A stretch of 64,000 nt of DNA. Origin: Ascidiaceihabitans donghaensis. Lineage in GTDB: Bacteria > Pseudomonadota > Alphaproteobacteria > Rhodobacterales > Rhodobacteraceae. The notes below the pieces were generated by a model, which saw only the letters and a program-made list of their open reading frames with translations, had not been told where the DNA came from and did not search any database. Within the stretch, counting starts at the first letter, position 1. The number at the start of each line of letters is the position of its first letter. The stretch covers positions 2,632,729 to 2,696,728 of the forward strand of contig NZ_OMOR01000001.1 of the NCBI RefSeq assembly GCF_900302465.1, read 5' to 3'. Below are positions 34,527-45,189 of the stretch, piece by piece. The position numbers and the translations under genes are program-made.

Positions 34527-35558
34527 ATGGACGCAATAGTCTTGCAAATTCTAAACGGTCTGGACAAAGGATCCGCGTATGCGTTGATCGCTTTGGGCCT
34601 GACCCTGATCTTCGGCACATTGGGTGTTGTGAACTTCGCACACGGTGCCTTGTTCATGATTGGCGCGTTCTGCGCCGTGACCCTCAGCCGCATCCTGACC
34701 TGGAGCCACATCGTTGTGGACGAAAGCCAAAAGGACTTCCTGGGCAACCCGCTCAAGGTCGAAGTCCCTTATCTGTATGACTGGTTTGGACAGGCAACCG
34801 GAGATGTCATCATTGATTGGGCCGTGCCACTGTCCATTCTGTTCTCGATCCCTGTCATGATCGCCATTGGTTTCATCATGGAACGTGGCTTGATCAAGCA
34901 CTTTTACAAACGCCCCCACGCGGATCAGATCCTTGTAACATTCGGCCTTGCCATCGTTTTGCAAGAGGTCATCAAGTATTACTATGGTGCCAACCCGATC
35001 CCGACACCGGCGCCTGCCGCCTTTGCGGGGTCCTATGATTTCGGATCGCTTTTGGGCTTTGATCCCAACACCATCATCTACCCCTACTGGCGCTTGGTAT
35101 ACTTTGCCTTTGCCGCTGTGATCATCGGGGCCGTCTTTGCCTTCTTGCAGTTCACCACCTTCGGGATGGTGGTGCGTGCGGGCATGGCAGACCGCGAAAC
35201 CGTTGGCCTGCTGGGTATCAACATCGACAAACGTTTTACCATCATGTTCGGCATTGCGGCCGCAGTCGCGGGGCTTGCGGGTGTGATGTACGCCCCCATC
35301 AATTCGCCCAACTATCACATGGGCATGGACTTTCTGGTTCTAAGCTTCGTGGTTGTTGTTGTAGGCGGCATGGGGTCGCTTCCGGGTGCTGTTCTTGCAG
35401 GCTTCTTGCTGGGCATTCTGGAAAGCTTTGCATCCATGTCTGTCGTGCTCGAGATCGTGCCCGGCATCAACCAAATCATCATTTATCTGGTGGCAATCAT
35501 CATTCTGCTCACACGCCCCCGTGGTCTCATGGGCCGCAAAGGCGTGATGGAGGACTAA
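34527..35558 (+). CDS. LivH-type ABC permease
   Basis: A 343-residue inner-membrane permease with about eight hydrophobic segments and the LivH features [19 protein letters not shown] at the N-terminus and [20 protein letters not shown] at the cytoplasmic coupling region. It carries an insertion after the second helix ([20 protein letters not shown] onward), seen in several Roseobacter LivH proteins. Part of the binding protein-permease-permease-ATPase-ATPase importer; the next gene follows after 4 bases. Confidence 0.92.
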   Translation: MDAIVLQILNGLDKGSAYALIALGLTLIFGTLGVVNFAHGALFMIGAFCAVTLSRILTWSHIVVDESQKDFLGNPLKVEVPYLYDWFGQATGDVIIDWAVPLSILFSIPVMIAIGFIMERGLIKHFYKRPHADQILVTFGLAIVLQEVIKYYYGANPIPTPAPAAFAGSYDFGSLLGFDPNTIIYPYWRLVYFAFAAVIIGAVFAFLQFTTFGMVVRAGMADRETVGLLGINIDKRFTIMFGIAAAVAGLAGVMYAPINSPNYHMGMDFLVLSFVVVVVGGMGSLPGAVLAGFLLGILESFASMSVVLEIVPGINQIIIYLVAIIILLTRPRGLMGRKGVMED

Positions 35559-35562
35559 TCAC

Positions 35563-36762
35563 ATGCTTGGACTTAACAAAAAAGACTTCGGCCTGCTGAT
35601 CATCGTGGTGATCCTTGCCCTCTTCGCACCCTTCATCCTCAACCCCTTCCCTGAAGGCTCTGCCATGGCGCAGTTCAACGCGGGCTATCCCGATTTGATG
35701 CAGCGTCTGGTGATCTTTGGCATCTTTGCCATCGGGTTCAACATCCTCTTTGGCCTCACGGGCTACCTCAGCTTTGGACACGCGGCCTTTCTGGGTGTCG
35801 GTTCCTATGCGGCGATCTGGATGATGAAGCTGCTGACAATGAATGTCATTCCGGCCATCGTCATTTCGGTTGTCATCGCAGGCCTGTTTTCCCTACTGGT
35901 CGGTTGGATTTCACTGCGCCGTTCCGGCATCTACTTTTCGATCCTGACACTGGCCTTTGCGCAAATGTCCTATGCCCTCGCCTATTCGGTTCTGACACCG
36001 ATCACGGGCGGTGAAACGGGTTTGCAGCCCAAGTACACAGACCCGCGTATCCTTGACGGTGCTGTGCCACAGGGCCAAACCCCGCGTGCCAACCTGTTCG
36101 GTTTGGAAATGAACAGCGGATTTCAGATGAATATGGGCGATTGGGTGTTTACCTTTAACGCAGGCTACTATCTGGCCGCAGTGTTGATGGTTGTGGCATT
36201 CTACATGTCGATCCGCATCTTCCGCTCACCGTTTGGAATGATGCTGCGAGCTGTGAAGTCCAATCAACAGCGTCTGGATTATACCGGTCTGAATTCCAAA
36301 CCCTACACGCTGGCGGCCTTTGTGATTTCTGGCATGTACGCCGGTCTTGCAGGCGGTTTGCTGGTGGCGATGGACACCCAAGTGGGCGCTGAACGCATGT
36401 TCTGGACGGCCTCGGGCGAAGTCGTGATCATGACCATTCTCGGGGGTGCTGGTACTTTGATTGGCCCCGTTCTCGGCGCCGGGTTGATCAAATACATGGA
36501 AAACATTGTGTCCAAGATCAACAAAGGCATTCTGGAACAGTGGTTTGCCTTCATGCCTGACGGCATCGAAGACTTGCTGATCACTCTGGTCTACCCGTTC
36601 ATCGGGAAAGGCTGGCACCTGACGCTTGGTCTTGTGTTCATGCTGGTTGTCATCTTCCTGCCCGGTGGGCTTGTGGAAGGCGGACAACGCATCGCGGGCA
36701 TGTTCCGTCGCAAAAAATCCGACCCCTCCACGCCTGACGGCAAAACCACACCTGCGGAATAA
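35563..36762 (+). CDS. LivM-type ABC permease
   Basis: A 399-residue permease with ten or so hydrophobic segments. [20 protein letters not shown] and [21 protein letters not shown] are the LivM signatures. The C-terminal tail is hydrophilic ([18 protein letters not shown]). It pairs with the LivH-like subunit to form the membrane channel of the importer; 11 bases separate it from the LivG-like ATPase gene. Confidence 0.92.
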   Translation: MLGLNKKDFGLLIIVVILALFAPFILNPFPEGSAMAQFNAGYPDLMQRLVIFGIFAIGFNILFGLTGYLSFGHAAFLGVGSYAAIWMMKLLTMNVIPAIVISVVIAGLFSLLVGWISLRRSGIYFSILTLAFAQMSYALAYSVLTPITGGETGLQPKYTDPRILDGAVPQGQTPRANLFGLEMNSGFQMNMGDWVFTFNAGYYLAAVLMVVAFYMSIRIFRSPFGMMLRAVKSNQQRLDYTGLNSKPYTLAAFVISGMYAGLAGGLLVAMDTQVGAERMFWTASGEVVIMTILGGAGTLIGPVLGAGLIKYMENIVSKINKGILEQWFAFMPDGIEDLLITLVYPFIGKGWHLTLGLVFMLVVIFLPGGLVEGGQRIAGMFRRKKSDPSTPDGKTTPAE

Positions 36763-36773
36763 GGACGAAATCA

Positions 36774-37538
36774 ATGGGTATCCTTGAAGTTAAAAACGTC
36801 AACAAACGCTTTGGTGGCTTGCAGGCCTTGGGTGATGTGAACCTCAGCGTCGCCGAAAATTCGGTCCATGCGATCATCGGGCCAAACGGTGCAGGCAAAT
36901 CCACGTTGCTGAACTGCCTTGTGGGTAAACTGATCCCTGACACGGGTTCTGTCATGTTTGACGGACAGTCCGTGCTGGGGCGCAAACCCTACGAGATCAA
37001 CCAGATGGGGATCAGCCGCGTATTCCAAACGCCTGAAATCTTCGGTGATCTCAGCGTGTTGGAAAATATGATGATCCCGTGCTTTGCAAAGCGTGACGGT
37101 GCCTTTCACCTCAGCGCCATCAAGAACATGATGAAAGACAAAGAAATCATCGACACAGCCGAACACATGCTGGAAGACATGAACATGGCCGACAAACGCG
37201 AAATGCACGCGGCGGCCATGTCACGGGGCGACAAACGACGCCTCGAGATCGGCATGTGCCTTAGCCAAGAACCCCGCCTGTTGCTTTTGGACGAACCAAC
37301 CGCTGGTATGGCGCGCGCAGACACAAACAACACCATCGACCTGCTGAAACAAATCAGCGACGAACGTGACATCACCATCGCCATTATCGAACACGATATG
37401 CACGTGGTGTTCTCCCTCGCGCAGCGCATTACCGTGCTTGCCCAGGGCACGCCCTTGGTCGAAGACACACCTGACAACATCAAAGGTCACCCCAAGGTAC
37501 GCGAAGCGTATCTGGGCGAGACACAAGACGCGGCATAA
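36774..37538 (+). CDS. LivG-type ABC ATPase
   Basis: A 254-residue nucleotide-binding subunit: Walker A IGPNGAGKST, a LivG-specific region (KPYEINQMGISRVFQTPEIF), signature MSRGDKRRLEIG (SRGD in place of the canonical SGGQ, as in some family members), Walker B LLLLDEPTAGM and H-loop EHDMHV. It powers the importer together with the LivF-like subunit. Confidence 0.93.
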   Translation: MGILEVKNVNKRFGGLQALGDVNLSVAENSVHAIIGPNGAGKSTLLNCLVGKLIPDTGSVMFDGQSVLGRKPYEINQMGISRVFQTPEIFGDLSVLENMMIPCFAKRDGAFHLSAIKNMMKDKEIIDTAEHMLEDMNMADKREMHAAAMSRGDKRRLEIGMCLSQEPRLLLLDEPTAGMARADTNNTIDLLKQISDERDITIAIIEHDMHVVFSLAQRITVLAQGTPLVEDTPDNIKGHPKVREAYLGETQDAA

Positions 37539-37549
37539 GGAACACCACC

Positions 37550-38290
37550 ATGAGCGCAAGCAACGCCAACCACGCCGCCACCGCGCCGGCCTTTTTGTCC
37601 ATCTGGGACATGCACGCCTACTACGGCGAAAGCTACATTGTGCAGGGCATCAACTTTAACGTCCATGAGGGTGAAATCCTTGCCCTTTTGGGCCGCAACG
37701 GTGCAGGCAAAACGACGACCCTACGTGCGATTGCCCGCATGGACGACCCACAGGTCAGCCACGGCGAGATTTGGTTGGACCACCAACCATTGCACACCAT
37801 GTCCAGCTACCAAGCCAGCCAAGCGGGCCTGGGTCTGGTCCCTGAAGACCGTTCGATCATTCCCGGCCTTACGGTCGAAGAAAACCTGAAGCTTGCGCAG
37901 ATCGCCCCCCCTATCGGCTGGTCCATCGACCGCGTCTACGACCTGTTTCCGCGCCTGCGCGAACGGCGCACTCAAGAAGGTGTGACACTGTCGGGTGGTG
38001 AACAACAAATGCTCGCAATCGCCCGCGCACTTTGCCGCGACATCAAAGTTCTGCTGTTGGACGAACCCTATGAAGGGTTGGCGCCTGTGATCGTGGACGA
38101 GATCGAAAAGACGCTTTCGATCATCAAAGAACAGGGCATCACAACCATCCTTGTCGAACAAAACGCGGTGCGCGCCCTAAAGCTGGCAGATCGGGCCGTG
38201 ATTCTGGACACAGGGGGGATCGTTTTTGACGGTCTGGCCTCTGAAGTGCTTGAGAACGAACAATTACGGGCAGAGTACCTCGCAATCTAG
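37550..38290 (+). CDS. LivF-type ABC ATPase
   Basis: A 246-residue ATPase: Walker A LGRNGAGKTT, LVPEDRSIIPGLTVEENLKL, signature LSGGEQQMLAIARAL and Walker B VLLLDEPYEGLAP. It ends AEYLAI, typical for LivF. Last gene of the importer; a strong rho-independent terminator lies 27 bases downstream. Confidence 0.93.
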   Translation: MSASNANHAATAPAFLSIWDMHAYYGESYIVQGINFNVHEGEILALLGRNGAGKTTTLRAIARMDDPQVSHGEIWLDHQPLHTMSSYQASQAGLGLVPEDRSIIPGLTVEENLKLAQIAPPIGWSIDRVYDLFPRLRERRTQEGVTLSGGEQQMLAIARALCRDIKVLLLDEPYEGLAPVIVDEIEKTLSIIKEQGITTILVEQNAVRALKLADRAVILDTGGIVFDGLASEVLENEQLRAEYLAI

Positions 38291-38317
38291 GTTAACGTTT
38301 CTCAACCTGAACACGAA

Positions 38318-38345
38318 AGCCGCCCCTCATTCGGGCGGTTTTTTT
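38318..38345 (+). terminator. Rho-independent terminator of the ABC importer operon
   Basis: CCGCCC and GGGCGG pair around CTCATTC, with AAAG before and seven T after. Classic intrinsic terminator. Confidence 0.9.
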
Positions 38346-38473
38346 GCATTATGCACTACGCCTGATTGAATTGTTTCCATTGTTGAAACATTGACTGATT
38401 GCAGTCGCTTTCCCCAATAAATTAAGGCAAAATTGCGGCACATTTTATACATGGGTAATTTTGGGGAAATATT

Positions 38474-39703
38474 ATGCCAGCTTTTGATGACATCACAATT
38501 GAACGCAATGGATTGCAAATCCTTCCAACAGTTACAGTGAACGCAAGCTTCACCGATACTCTGGTTCTGGACGGCGCAAGCGCCTCAGGCTTTTTCGACT
38601 TCACCGGTTTTGACGCTTTGATCGAGGTCGAAACAGTCCTGACGGGATCGCTTGTATCCTTCGACAACACTTTTAACGTTGTCCTAAACAGCGGTGCAAT
38701 CATCGGGGAAAATGGGCGGATTTCATTGCTTGGGACAAACACCCAAATCGTCATCAACGTAGGTGAAATCGACGTGCCTGTGCTGTTTGGCGGTGGCGAA
38801 GGGTTGATCGGAAACATCGGTGTCATGAACGGTGACATTCGCATGGGCGCAGGCAACGACACATTTATCAACCATATCTTTGATCTGGAGAATACCGACA
38901 CATACGGTTCGGTCACCGGGCCGTTGCGCATGGGGTCTGGCGACGATCTGGTGCAAAACGCAGGCTCAATGGGGCGCGTTTTTCTGGGCAGCGGCAATGA
39001 TCTTTACGTTGCAATCAATCCGATTGGCGATGACAGCCTGGATTTCAGCGCCGTCAACGCATCTGCAATCATCGTGCGCGGTGGAATAGGCAACGACGAG
39101 ATACGCGGCGGTGATGCGAATGACCTATTCTATGGTGACGCCAACAACGACACATTGCGGGGCCACGACGGTGACGACAAACTGGTAGGTGGCAACGGCA
39201 AAGACTTGCTACAAGGCGGAAACGACAACGATCGCCTCATGGGCAACGACGGCCGCGACAATCTTCAGGGCGGCAACGGCGATGACACGTTGAACGGCGG
39301 AACCGGACAGGACCGGATCAACGGCGGACGCGGTGAAGACCGTTTGGTTGGGGGATCTGGTGCGGACGTCTTCGTTTTCCGCGGCGACAGCGGCGAAGAT
39401 GTCATCACCGATTTCGACACCGGGGCTGACGTGGTGAATTTGCAAGTTGTGTCGCAAGGGGTTGTTGGATGGTACGGCGATGCCGACGTGCTGGATTTCG
39501 TGACCTATGCAGACGGCAACGCTGTGCTCGACCTTTCTGGCCTGTACCAGACGTTCAACACCTTCTACGGGGCAGAAATTCTGTCCAATGCGGACGGTAT
39601 CGAAATCACGTTCCTGAATGTCGCGCCCGACAGCTTGACAGGCGACAACTTCTGGACACCTCAGGACGCACTGCCGCCCGTAGAGGTCGTAGAACTTCTT
39701 TGA
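38474..39703 (+). CDS. RTX-type calcium-binding protein, probable type I secretion substrate
   Basis: A 409-residue protein without an N-terminal signal peptide. Residues about 200-295 contain a run of GGxGxDxLx nonapeptides (GGNGDDTLNGGTGQDRINGG and others) that fold as a calcium-binding beta-roll, followed by DVFVFRGDSGEDVITDFDTG, the standard end of RTX blocks. The N-terminal 190 residues have beta-rich repeats (RMGAGNDTFIN, RMGSGDDLVQN). RTX proteins are exported by HlyBD/TolC-like machinery using a C-terminal signal; no such genes are within this window. No enzymatic domain is evident. Confidence 0.88.
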   Translation: MPAFDDITIERNGLQILPTVTVNASFTDTLVLDGASASGFFDFTGFDALIEVETVLTGSLVSFDNTFNVVLNSGAIIGENGRISLLGTNTQIVINVGEIDVPVLFGGGEGLIGNIGVMNGDIRMGAGNDTFINHIFDLENTDTYGSVTGPLRMGSGDDLVQNAGSMGRVFLGSGNDLYVAINPIGDDSLDFSAVNASAIIVRGGIGNDEIRGGDANDLFYGDANNDTLRGHDGDDKLVGGNGKDLLQGGNDNDRLMGNDGRDNLQGGNGDDTLNGGTGQDRINGGRGEDRLVGGSGADVFVFRGDSGEDVITDFDTGADVVNLQVVSQGVVGWYGDADVLDFVTYADGNAVLDLSGLYQTFNTFYGAEILSNADGIEITFLNVAPDSLTGDNFWTPQDALPPVEVVELL

Positions 39704-39739
39704 TTTGGGACGGTGGGTGGGGCGACTTGAGCCAACGGC

Positions 39740-41233
39740 TCAAGAGCGCCGCATCAGCCGGTCCCGTAATTCTGTTTTAAGAACCTTGCCGTAGTTGTTT
39801 TTCGGCAAGGCATCTACAAAGACATAAGCCTTGGGCGCTTTGAAGTTTGCGATAGATGCGCGGCAGGTTGCATCCAGCTCAGCTTGTGTTGCGTGCCCCA
39901 CAACAAAGGCCACAACCTCTTCACCCCAATCGGGATGGGGGCGCCCTACAACAGATGCTTCAACGACGCCTGAGTGTTGTAGTAAAACCTCTTCAACTTC
40001 ACGCGGGTAAATATTGGATCCGCCGCTAATGATCAAATCCTTCGAGCGGTCTTTCAGCGTCAAATATCCACAAGCATCCAAGACACCGATGTCACCGGTC
40101 ATCAACCACCCATCATGCAACGCCGCATCAGTCGCTTGCCGGTCACGCCAATAACCAGGCATCACAGGCGCACCGCGCACCATGATCTCACCCTGTGCGC
40201 CCACTGGCAAAACTTGACCTTGCGCATCGCCAATGGACACCTCGACACAAGATTGCGCACGCCCAACAGATGCCAAGCGCACGGCCCAATCAGGGTGGGT
40301 ATCGTTTGCAAGGTCTTCGCGTGGCAGAACCGTTATCGCCATAGGGCATTCGCCCTGGCCGTAAATCTGCACAAAAACATCACCAAACACCGATCGCGCC
40401 TTGAGGATATCCGCCACATACATCGGGGCCCCCGCATATACGATCGTACGCAATCCGCGCCCGTCTTGCCCTGTTGCTTGCGCGTGGGCCGTCAGGCGCG
40501 TCACTATGGTGGGGGCTGCAAACATATGGGCACGGCCAAAATGAGCCGCCAAATCCAGCACCTCTTGTGCGTCAAAACCAGCCGACACAGGGCAGATGTG
40601 CCGTGCGCCCTTTTGTACATGCATCACAGCATAAAGCCCTGCTCCGTGGCTCATGGGGGCCGCATATATAGTGGCATCTTCTGATGTGACCTGATCGACA
40701 TCCGACTGGTACGCATAGGCCATCGCCATCAACATACCATGTGTGATTTGCACGCCTTTGGGGCGCCCTGTCGTGCCAGACGTATAAAAAAGCCACGCCA
40801 AATCATCAGGATTGCGCGACGCGACATCGATGGCTTCGCCTTGCGGCACTTGTTTGGTGACGTCAATCACCGGCACCGCCGTTTGAGCCTTTTGCAAAAC
40901 GCCCGTTTGCGCCGCGGCACAAACCGCCAACGCACAGTCGGAGTGATCCAGAATATAAGCCGCTTCTTGACCATGCAGTTTCGCATTTATCGGAACGGCC
41001 ACAGCACCTGTATACCAAATGCCATACAGCGCGATCAGGTATTGCGGCACATTTGGCATGAACACGGCAACACGGTCCCCCGGACGCACCCCTTGTCCTT
41101 TCAGCCAGCCCCCAAAGCACGCCGCGGCGTCATGAAACTGGTCGTATCGCGCCACCAGCGTTTCCCCCAGAAACAACGCAGGTGCCGCTGCCGAATGTTG
41201 CGCCATTCGCGCCAACAAAAGCCCTAGATTCAC
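39740..41233 (-). CDS. AMP-dependent acyl-CoA synthetase
   Basis: A 497-residue adenylate-forming enzyme. AMP-binding motif LFYTSGTTGRPKGVQITH, A5-like YGQGECPM, GWLMTGDIGVLD and C-terminal catalytic Lys in LPKNNYGKVLK are all present, so the enzyme should be active. Malonyl/methylmalonyl-CoA synthetases (MatB) and medium-chain ligases share this size; the substrate is open. The GTG at 41233 is chosen since the family begins near NLGLLLARMA and a GTAGG lies upstream. Oriented away from accBC. Confidence 0.88.
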   Translation of the reverse strand: MNLGLLLARMAQHSAAAPALFLGETLVARYDQFHDAAACFGGWLKGQGVRPGDRVAVFMPNVPQYLIALYGIWYTGAVAVPINAKLHGQEAAYILDHSDCALAVCAAAQTGVLQKAQTAVPVIDVTKQVPQGEAIDVASRNPDDLAWLFYTSGTTGRPKGVQITHGMLMAMAYAYQSDVDQVTSEDATIYAAPMSHGAGLYAVMHVQKGARHICPVSAGFDAQEVLDLAAHFGRAHMFAAPTIVTRLTAHAQATGQDGRGLRTIVYAGAPMYVADILKARSVFGDVFVQIYGQGECPMAITVLPREDLANDTHPDWAVRLASVGRAQSCVEVSIGDAQGQVLPVGAQGEIMVRGAPVMPGYWRDRQATDAALHDGWLMTGDIGVLDACGYLTLKDRSKDLIISGGSNIYPREVEEVLLQHSGVVEASVVGRPHPDWGEEVVAFVVGHATQAELDATCRASIANFKAPKAYVFVDALPKNNYGKVLKTELRDRLMRRS

Positions 41234-41406
41234 TGCAAAGCCTACCCTTCGATTGCCAAAACCCTTACAGGCTGGGAAACCCGTGCCTATATTCACCGCA
41301 TCACGGCGCTTTCCTTAGGTCAACCCTTGCCCTATAACCGGCCCGCGATACCCCATAACCATCAAGGTGCAGGGACAGGCACCGATAGGGAAAAGGCTGA
41401 GGAAGA

Positions 41407-41892
41407 ATGGCGAAAAATACCCGTGACGCAGATGTAGCATTTATTCAGGCACTGGCAGAAGTGCTGCGTGAAAATGATCTGGCTGAAGTTCAAGTGAAAC
41501 GTGAATACGGCGAATCTGATTGCCTGAATGTTCGGGTCAGCCGCCAAGTGGCCGTTGCCCCCGCAGTGCAACACATCGCGGCAGCACCAGTGGCCGCAGC
41601 GCCTGCAGCTGCTCCAGCCGCCGCTGCTTCAGCACCACAAGATGACCCGGCCTCTGATCCAGGCGCCGTCACGTCACCCATGGTGGGCACAGTCTATTTG
41701 CAGGCCGAACCGGACGCCCCGTCTTTTGTATCTGTCGGCGACACCGTGGCCGAAGGCGACACACTGCTGATCGTGGAAGCCATGAAAACAATGAACCACA
41801 TCCCTGCCCCGCGCGGCGGTAAAGTGAAACGCATTCTCGTCGACGATGGCGCGGCTGTGGAATTTGGCGCACCACTCGTCATCCTCGAATAA
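41407..41892 (+). CDS. accB: Biotin carboxyl carrier protein of acetyl-CoA carboxylase
   Basis: A 161-residue protein. The C-terminal biotinyl domain has VEAMKTMNH with the biotinylated Lys127, and an Ala/Pro-rich swivelling linker (55-85) precedes it. The N-terminal helical region is typical for AccB. It carries CO2 from AccC to the carboxyltransferase in the first step of fatty acid synthesis. GAGGAAG precedes the ATG. accC follows after 10 bases. Confidence 0.96.
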   Translation: MAKNTRDADVAFIQALAEVLRENDLAEVQVKREYGESDCLNVRVSRQVAVAPAVQHIAAAPVAAAPAAAPAAAASAPQDDPASDPGAVTSPMVGTVYLQAEPDAPSFVSVGDTVAEGDTLLIVEAMKTMNHIPAPRGGKVKRILVDDGAAVEFGAPLVILE

Positions 41893-41902
41893 GGGGCGAT
41901 CC

Positions 41903-43255
41903 ATGTTCAATAAAATTCTGATCGCCAACCGCGGCGAAATTGCATTGCGCGTCATCCGGGCCGCCCGCGAAATGGGCATCGGATCTGTAGCCGTCCATTC
42001 CACCGCAGACAGTGACGCCATGCATGTGCGTATGGCCGACGAAAGCGTGTGCATTGGACCACCTGCGTCTCCGCAGTCCTACCTGTCTATTCCGGCGATC
42101 ATCGCGGCATGTGAAATCACTGGCGCAGAAGCGATCCACCCCGGATACGGTTTCTTGTCCGAAAACGCCAACTTTGTGCAAATCGTCGAAGATCATGGCC
42201 TGAAATTCATCGGCCCCACCGCAGAACATATTCGCGTGATGGGCGACAAGATCACCGCCAAAGACACCATGAAGGAACTGGGCGTGCCGTGCGTTCCCGG
42301 ATCCGACGGCGGCGTGCCGACATTGGCGGACGCACAACGGATCGGCGAAGAGGTCGGGTATCCCGTTATCGTCAAAGCCACAGCCGGTGGCGGCGGCAAA
42401 GGCATGAAAGTGGCACAAACTGCCGCTGACATGGAAAGCGCCTTCATGACGGCACGCGCCGAGGGCAAGTCGAACTTCGGCAACGATGAAGTCTACATCG
42501 AGAAGTATCTAACCACGCCGCGCCACATCGAAATCCAGGTCTTTGGCGATGGCAAAGGCAAAGCGGTCCATTTGGGCGAACGCGATTGTTCATTGCAGCG
42601 CCGCCACCAAAAGGTCTTCGAAGAAGCCCCCGGGCCTTCGATCACCCCCGACGAACGTGCGCGGATTGGCAAAATCTGTGCTGATGCCGTGGCACGGATC
42701 AACTACATCGGCGCCGGTACAATCGAATTTCTGTATGAAAACGGCGAATTCTATTTCATCGAAATGAACACCCGTTTGCAGGTGGAACATCCCGTGACAG
42801 AAGCCATCTTTGGTGTCGATCTGGTGCGCGAACAAATTCGCGTGGCCGAAGGTTTGCCAATGTCGTTTACGCAAGATGAATTGGAAATCAACGGCCACGC
42901 CATTGAAGTTCGCATCAATGCAGAACGCTTGCCCAATTTCGCGCCCTGCCCTGGCAAAATCACACAGTACCACGCCCCCGGCGGGCTTGGGGTCCGTATG
43001 GATTCGGCGCTGTACGATGGCTATTCTATCCCGCCCTATTACGACAGCTTGATTGGCAAATTGATTGTGCACGGCCGCGACCGCCCCGAAGCCTTGGCGC
43101 GCTTGAACCGTGCCTTGGGTGAATTGATTGTGGACGGTGTCGATACCACTGTGCCGTTGTTCCATGCACTTTTGCAAAACGGTGATGTCCATTCCGGTGA
43201 CTACAACATCCACTGGTTGGAACACTGGCTGGAAAGCAATTTGCAAGCCGGGTGA
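41903..43255 (+). CDS. accC: Biotin carboxylase of acetyl-CoA carboxylase
   Basis: A 450-residue enzyme: [20 protein letters not shown] at the N-terminus, ATP-grasp loop [11 protein letters not shown], and [16 protein letters not shown] with catalytic residues. It carboxylates the biotin on AccB using ATP and bicarbonate. AAGGGG precedes the ATG at 41903. Its stop overlaps the GTG start of aat by four bases (GTGA), so the three genes form an operon. Confidence 0.97.
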   Translation: MFNKILIANRGEIALRVIRAAREMGIGSVAVHSTADSDAMHVRMADESVCIGPPASPQSYLSIPAIIAACEITGAEAIHPGYGFLSENANFVQIVEDHGLKFIGPTAEHIRVMGDKITAKDTMKELGVPCVPGSDGGVPTLADAQRIGEEVGYPVIVKATAGGGGKGMKVAQTAADMESAFMTARAEGKSNFGNDEVYIEKYLTTPRHIEIQVFGDGKGKAVHLGERDCSLQRRHQKVFEEAPGPSITPDERARIGKICADAVARINYIGAGTIEFLYENGEFYFIEMNTRLQVEHPVTEAIFGVDLVREQIRVAEGLPMSFTQDELEINGHAIEVRINAERLPNFAPCPGKITQYHAPGGLGVRMDSALYDGYSIPPYYDSLIGKLIVHGRDRPEALARLNRALGELIVDGVDTTVPLFHALLQNGDVHSGDYNIHWLEHWLESNLQAG

Positions 43256-43881
43256 CTGCGCTTACCCCAGATATCTTACTGCGCGGCTATGGGATGGGCA
43301 TCTTTCCCATGGCCGAACACCGTGATGATCCTGAGGTGTTTTGGGTCGATCCCAAAAAGCGTGGCATCTTGCCAGTTGACGGCTTTCATATCTCGAAATC
43401 ACTGGCAAAACACATGCGACGCACATCAATGGTCGCGACCATCGATCATGACTTTGAAGGCGTGGTTGACGGATGTGCGGACCGGATCGACACATGGATC
43501 AGTGGCGAAATCAGACAGCTTTACCTGCGACTGTTTGAACGCGGTCATGCCCATTCCTTGGAAATCTGGGAAGACGACGTGCTCGTGGGCGGGGTATACG
43601 GTGTTGTCTTGGGGGCTGCGTTCTTTGGGGAAAGCATGTTCTCACGGCGGACAAACGCGTCCAAAACTGCGTTAGCCTGTTTGGTCGAAGCCTTGGGACG
43701 CGGCAGTTTCAAATTGTTCGACACGCAATTCATCACAGATCATTTGGCGTCTTTGGGCGCGGTCGAAATCAGCCGCGCACAATACCACCAACGGCTCAGG
43801 GATGCCCAATACAGCAAAGCCACGTTTTTGCAGCCTGTGTCACCTCAGGATGTGGTGCAGCGCATGACCCAGACGTCATAA
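43252..43881 (+). CDS. aat: Leucyl/phenylalanyl-tRNA-protein transferase
   Basis: A 209-residue Aat: [46 protein letters not shown] and [18 protein letters not shown] are all family signatures. It attaches Leu or Phe to N-terminal Arg/Lys of proteins, which are then degraded by ClpAP (N-end rule). It starts with GTG inside the accC stop. The last 37 bases overlap the end of the convergent DUF2155 gene. Confidence 0.96.
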   Translation: MTALTPDILLRGYGMGIFPMAEHRDDPEVFWVDPKKRGILPVDGFHISKSLAKHMRRTSMVATIDHDFEGVVDGCADRIDTWISGEIRQLYLRLFERGHAHSLEIWEDDVLVGGVYGVVLGAAFFGESMFSRRTNASKTALACLVEALGRGSFKLFDTQFITDHLASLGAVEISRAQYHQRLRDAQYSKATFLQPVSPQDVVQRMTQTS

Positions 43882-44204
43882 CGTGAATGATCCATAGCAC
43901 TGAGTGCCGGGGCCGATGCAATCATCCAGCCGGAAAATACAGCACCTGATTTTCCGGTTTCGGCGATTTCCAAAGCAGCAAAGGCGTTGCCGGACGGATT
44001 GCCCACCGGATAGCGGCAGTCGCGCAATGCAATGTTCAGACTACCAAATGCGACGGCTGAACCCGATTTGATTTCAATGTCTTTGGTGGTCCCGTTGATC
44101 TTGTCCAAACCCCGCAAGACAGCACCCGAAGCGCTTGTTGTTTGTTGTTGTGCATGCCCTGCAGTGGCCAATGCAACAATCAACAAAGACAGGCGCAGGA
44201 TCAT
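43845..44204 (-). CDS. DUF2155 exported protein
   Basis: A 119-residue protein with a signal peptide (about 1-18, ending GHAQ) and the DUF2155 core: AVLRGLDKINGTTKDIEI, CRYPVGNPSGNAFAALEI and [27 protein letters not shown]. It is periplasmic. The two Cys in the mature part may form a disulfide. It overlaps the upstream mlaD-like gene by four bases, and DUF2155 genes often accompany mlaD in Rhodobacteraceae, so an envelope role is likely. Confidence 0.88.
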   Translation of the reverse strand: MILRLSLLIVALATAGHAQQQTTSASGAVLRGLDKINGTTKDIEIKSGSAVAFGSLNIALRDCRYPVGNPSGNAFAALEIAETGKSGAVFSGWMIASAPALSAMDHSRYDVWVMRCTTS

Positions 44205-44650
44205 TCCGCGTCACCGCCGCTGACAAACTTCAACAGAAGCGAAATCAAGCTAACCGCCCCTTGGGTATCCGTAATCTCGGCCCCTTCTTCGAAGTTGAAA
44301 GGCGACCCACCCGGAACGATTTCAATAAAGTTACCACCCAGAAGACCTTCGGATGCCACGACAATCGCACTGTCATCAGGGATCTCGACGCTTTGTTGTA
44401 CATTCACAGTGGCGTCAGCACGGAACGTCTGCGTGTTAAGCGTCACGTCTGTCACGGTGCCCACTTTGACACCGGCCAAACGCACATCCGTCCCGACACT
44501 CACCCCCTCGATGCTGCGAAAGCTTGCTGTCAGCGGGTAGCTGTCTGATGGGCCGGATACGCCAGCCAATTGCGTCGCGTAGATCGCAAAACCCATTGCA
44601 GCGGCCAAAACGATACCGCCAACGGCCACTTCAGTTGTATTTTCCGCCAT
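44201..44650 (-). CDS. mlaD: MlaD-like MCE-domain protein
   Basis: A 149-residue protein with one N-terminal TM helix (about 8-28) and an MCE domain (YPLTASFRSIEGVSVGTDVR onward to IEIVPGG). MlaD forms a periplasmic hexameric ring that moves phospholipids between outer and inner membranes as part of MlaFEDB. The other mla genes are not in the window. AAGGGG lies before the ATG. It overlaps the DUF2155 gene by four bases. Confidence 0.92.
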   Translation of the reverse strand: MAENTTEVAVGGIVLAAAMGFAIYATQLAGVSGPSDSYPLTASFRSIEGVSVGTDVRLAGVKVGTVTDVTLNTQTFRADATVNVQQSVEIPDDSAIVVASEGLLGGNFIEIVPGGSPFNFEEGAEITDTQGAVSLISLLLKFVSGGDAE

Positions 44651-44674
44651 CGTTTGCCCCTTGAGTGATCCGCC

Positions 44675-45058
44675 TTATTCGGGCGTCCACGCCTCATAGT
44701 CATCGCGTGATTTGGGTTCGGTGCGGCGAATGGATCCAGATGGAGCGTAAGCCAAAGCCGTCCCCGTCAGGTTCTCCTGATGCGGCTTTTCCCATGATTT
44801 GTGTGGCAACGGTTTGTCTGTTGGGGGTTCGTCCCATGTGCGGTGCAGCCAGCCATGCCATTCCGGATCGATCCGCGATGCTTCGGCTTCCCCATTAAAG
44901 ATGACCCAGCGACGGGCATCATCATGGGTCTTGTAAAAGATATTGCCTTGACCATCCTCGCCAACTTTCACGCCTTTGCGCCAGGTGAAAAGCTGCGTGT
45001 TCAAAGTCTGCCCGTTCCACCATGTCACGGCGCGCAAAGCTGTTTTCAGAAGTCCCAT
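44675..45058 (-). CDS. NDUFA12-family accessory subunit of complex I
   Basis: A 127-residue protein of the NDUFA12/B17.2 family: [43 protein letters not shown] and [11 protein letters not shown] are conserved, ending with a Tyr/Trp-rich tail. It is a supernumerary subunit of NADH:ubiquinone oxidoreductase shared by alphaproteobacteria and mitochondria. GAGG is five bases upstream of the ATG. The 24-base gap to mlaD suggests co-transcription. Confidence 0.93.
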   Translation of the reverse strand: MGLLKTALRAVTWWNGQTLNTQLFTWRKGVKVGEDGQGNIFYKTHDDARRWVIFNGEAEASRIDPEWHGWLHRTWDEPPTDKPLPHKSWEKPHQENLTGTALAYAPSGSIRRTEPKSRDDYEAWTPE

Positions 45059-45189
45059 AGGTGCCTCATATCTGGTTACCTTTGATATGGTTTATTTTTG
45101 TCGCCGCGTCCAGAGGTGGCTAAGCCATCAAAGCGGGCACGCACGCAAGATTTAGCGCATTTTCTCTTTGCAAAAGATAAACAACCGCA

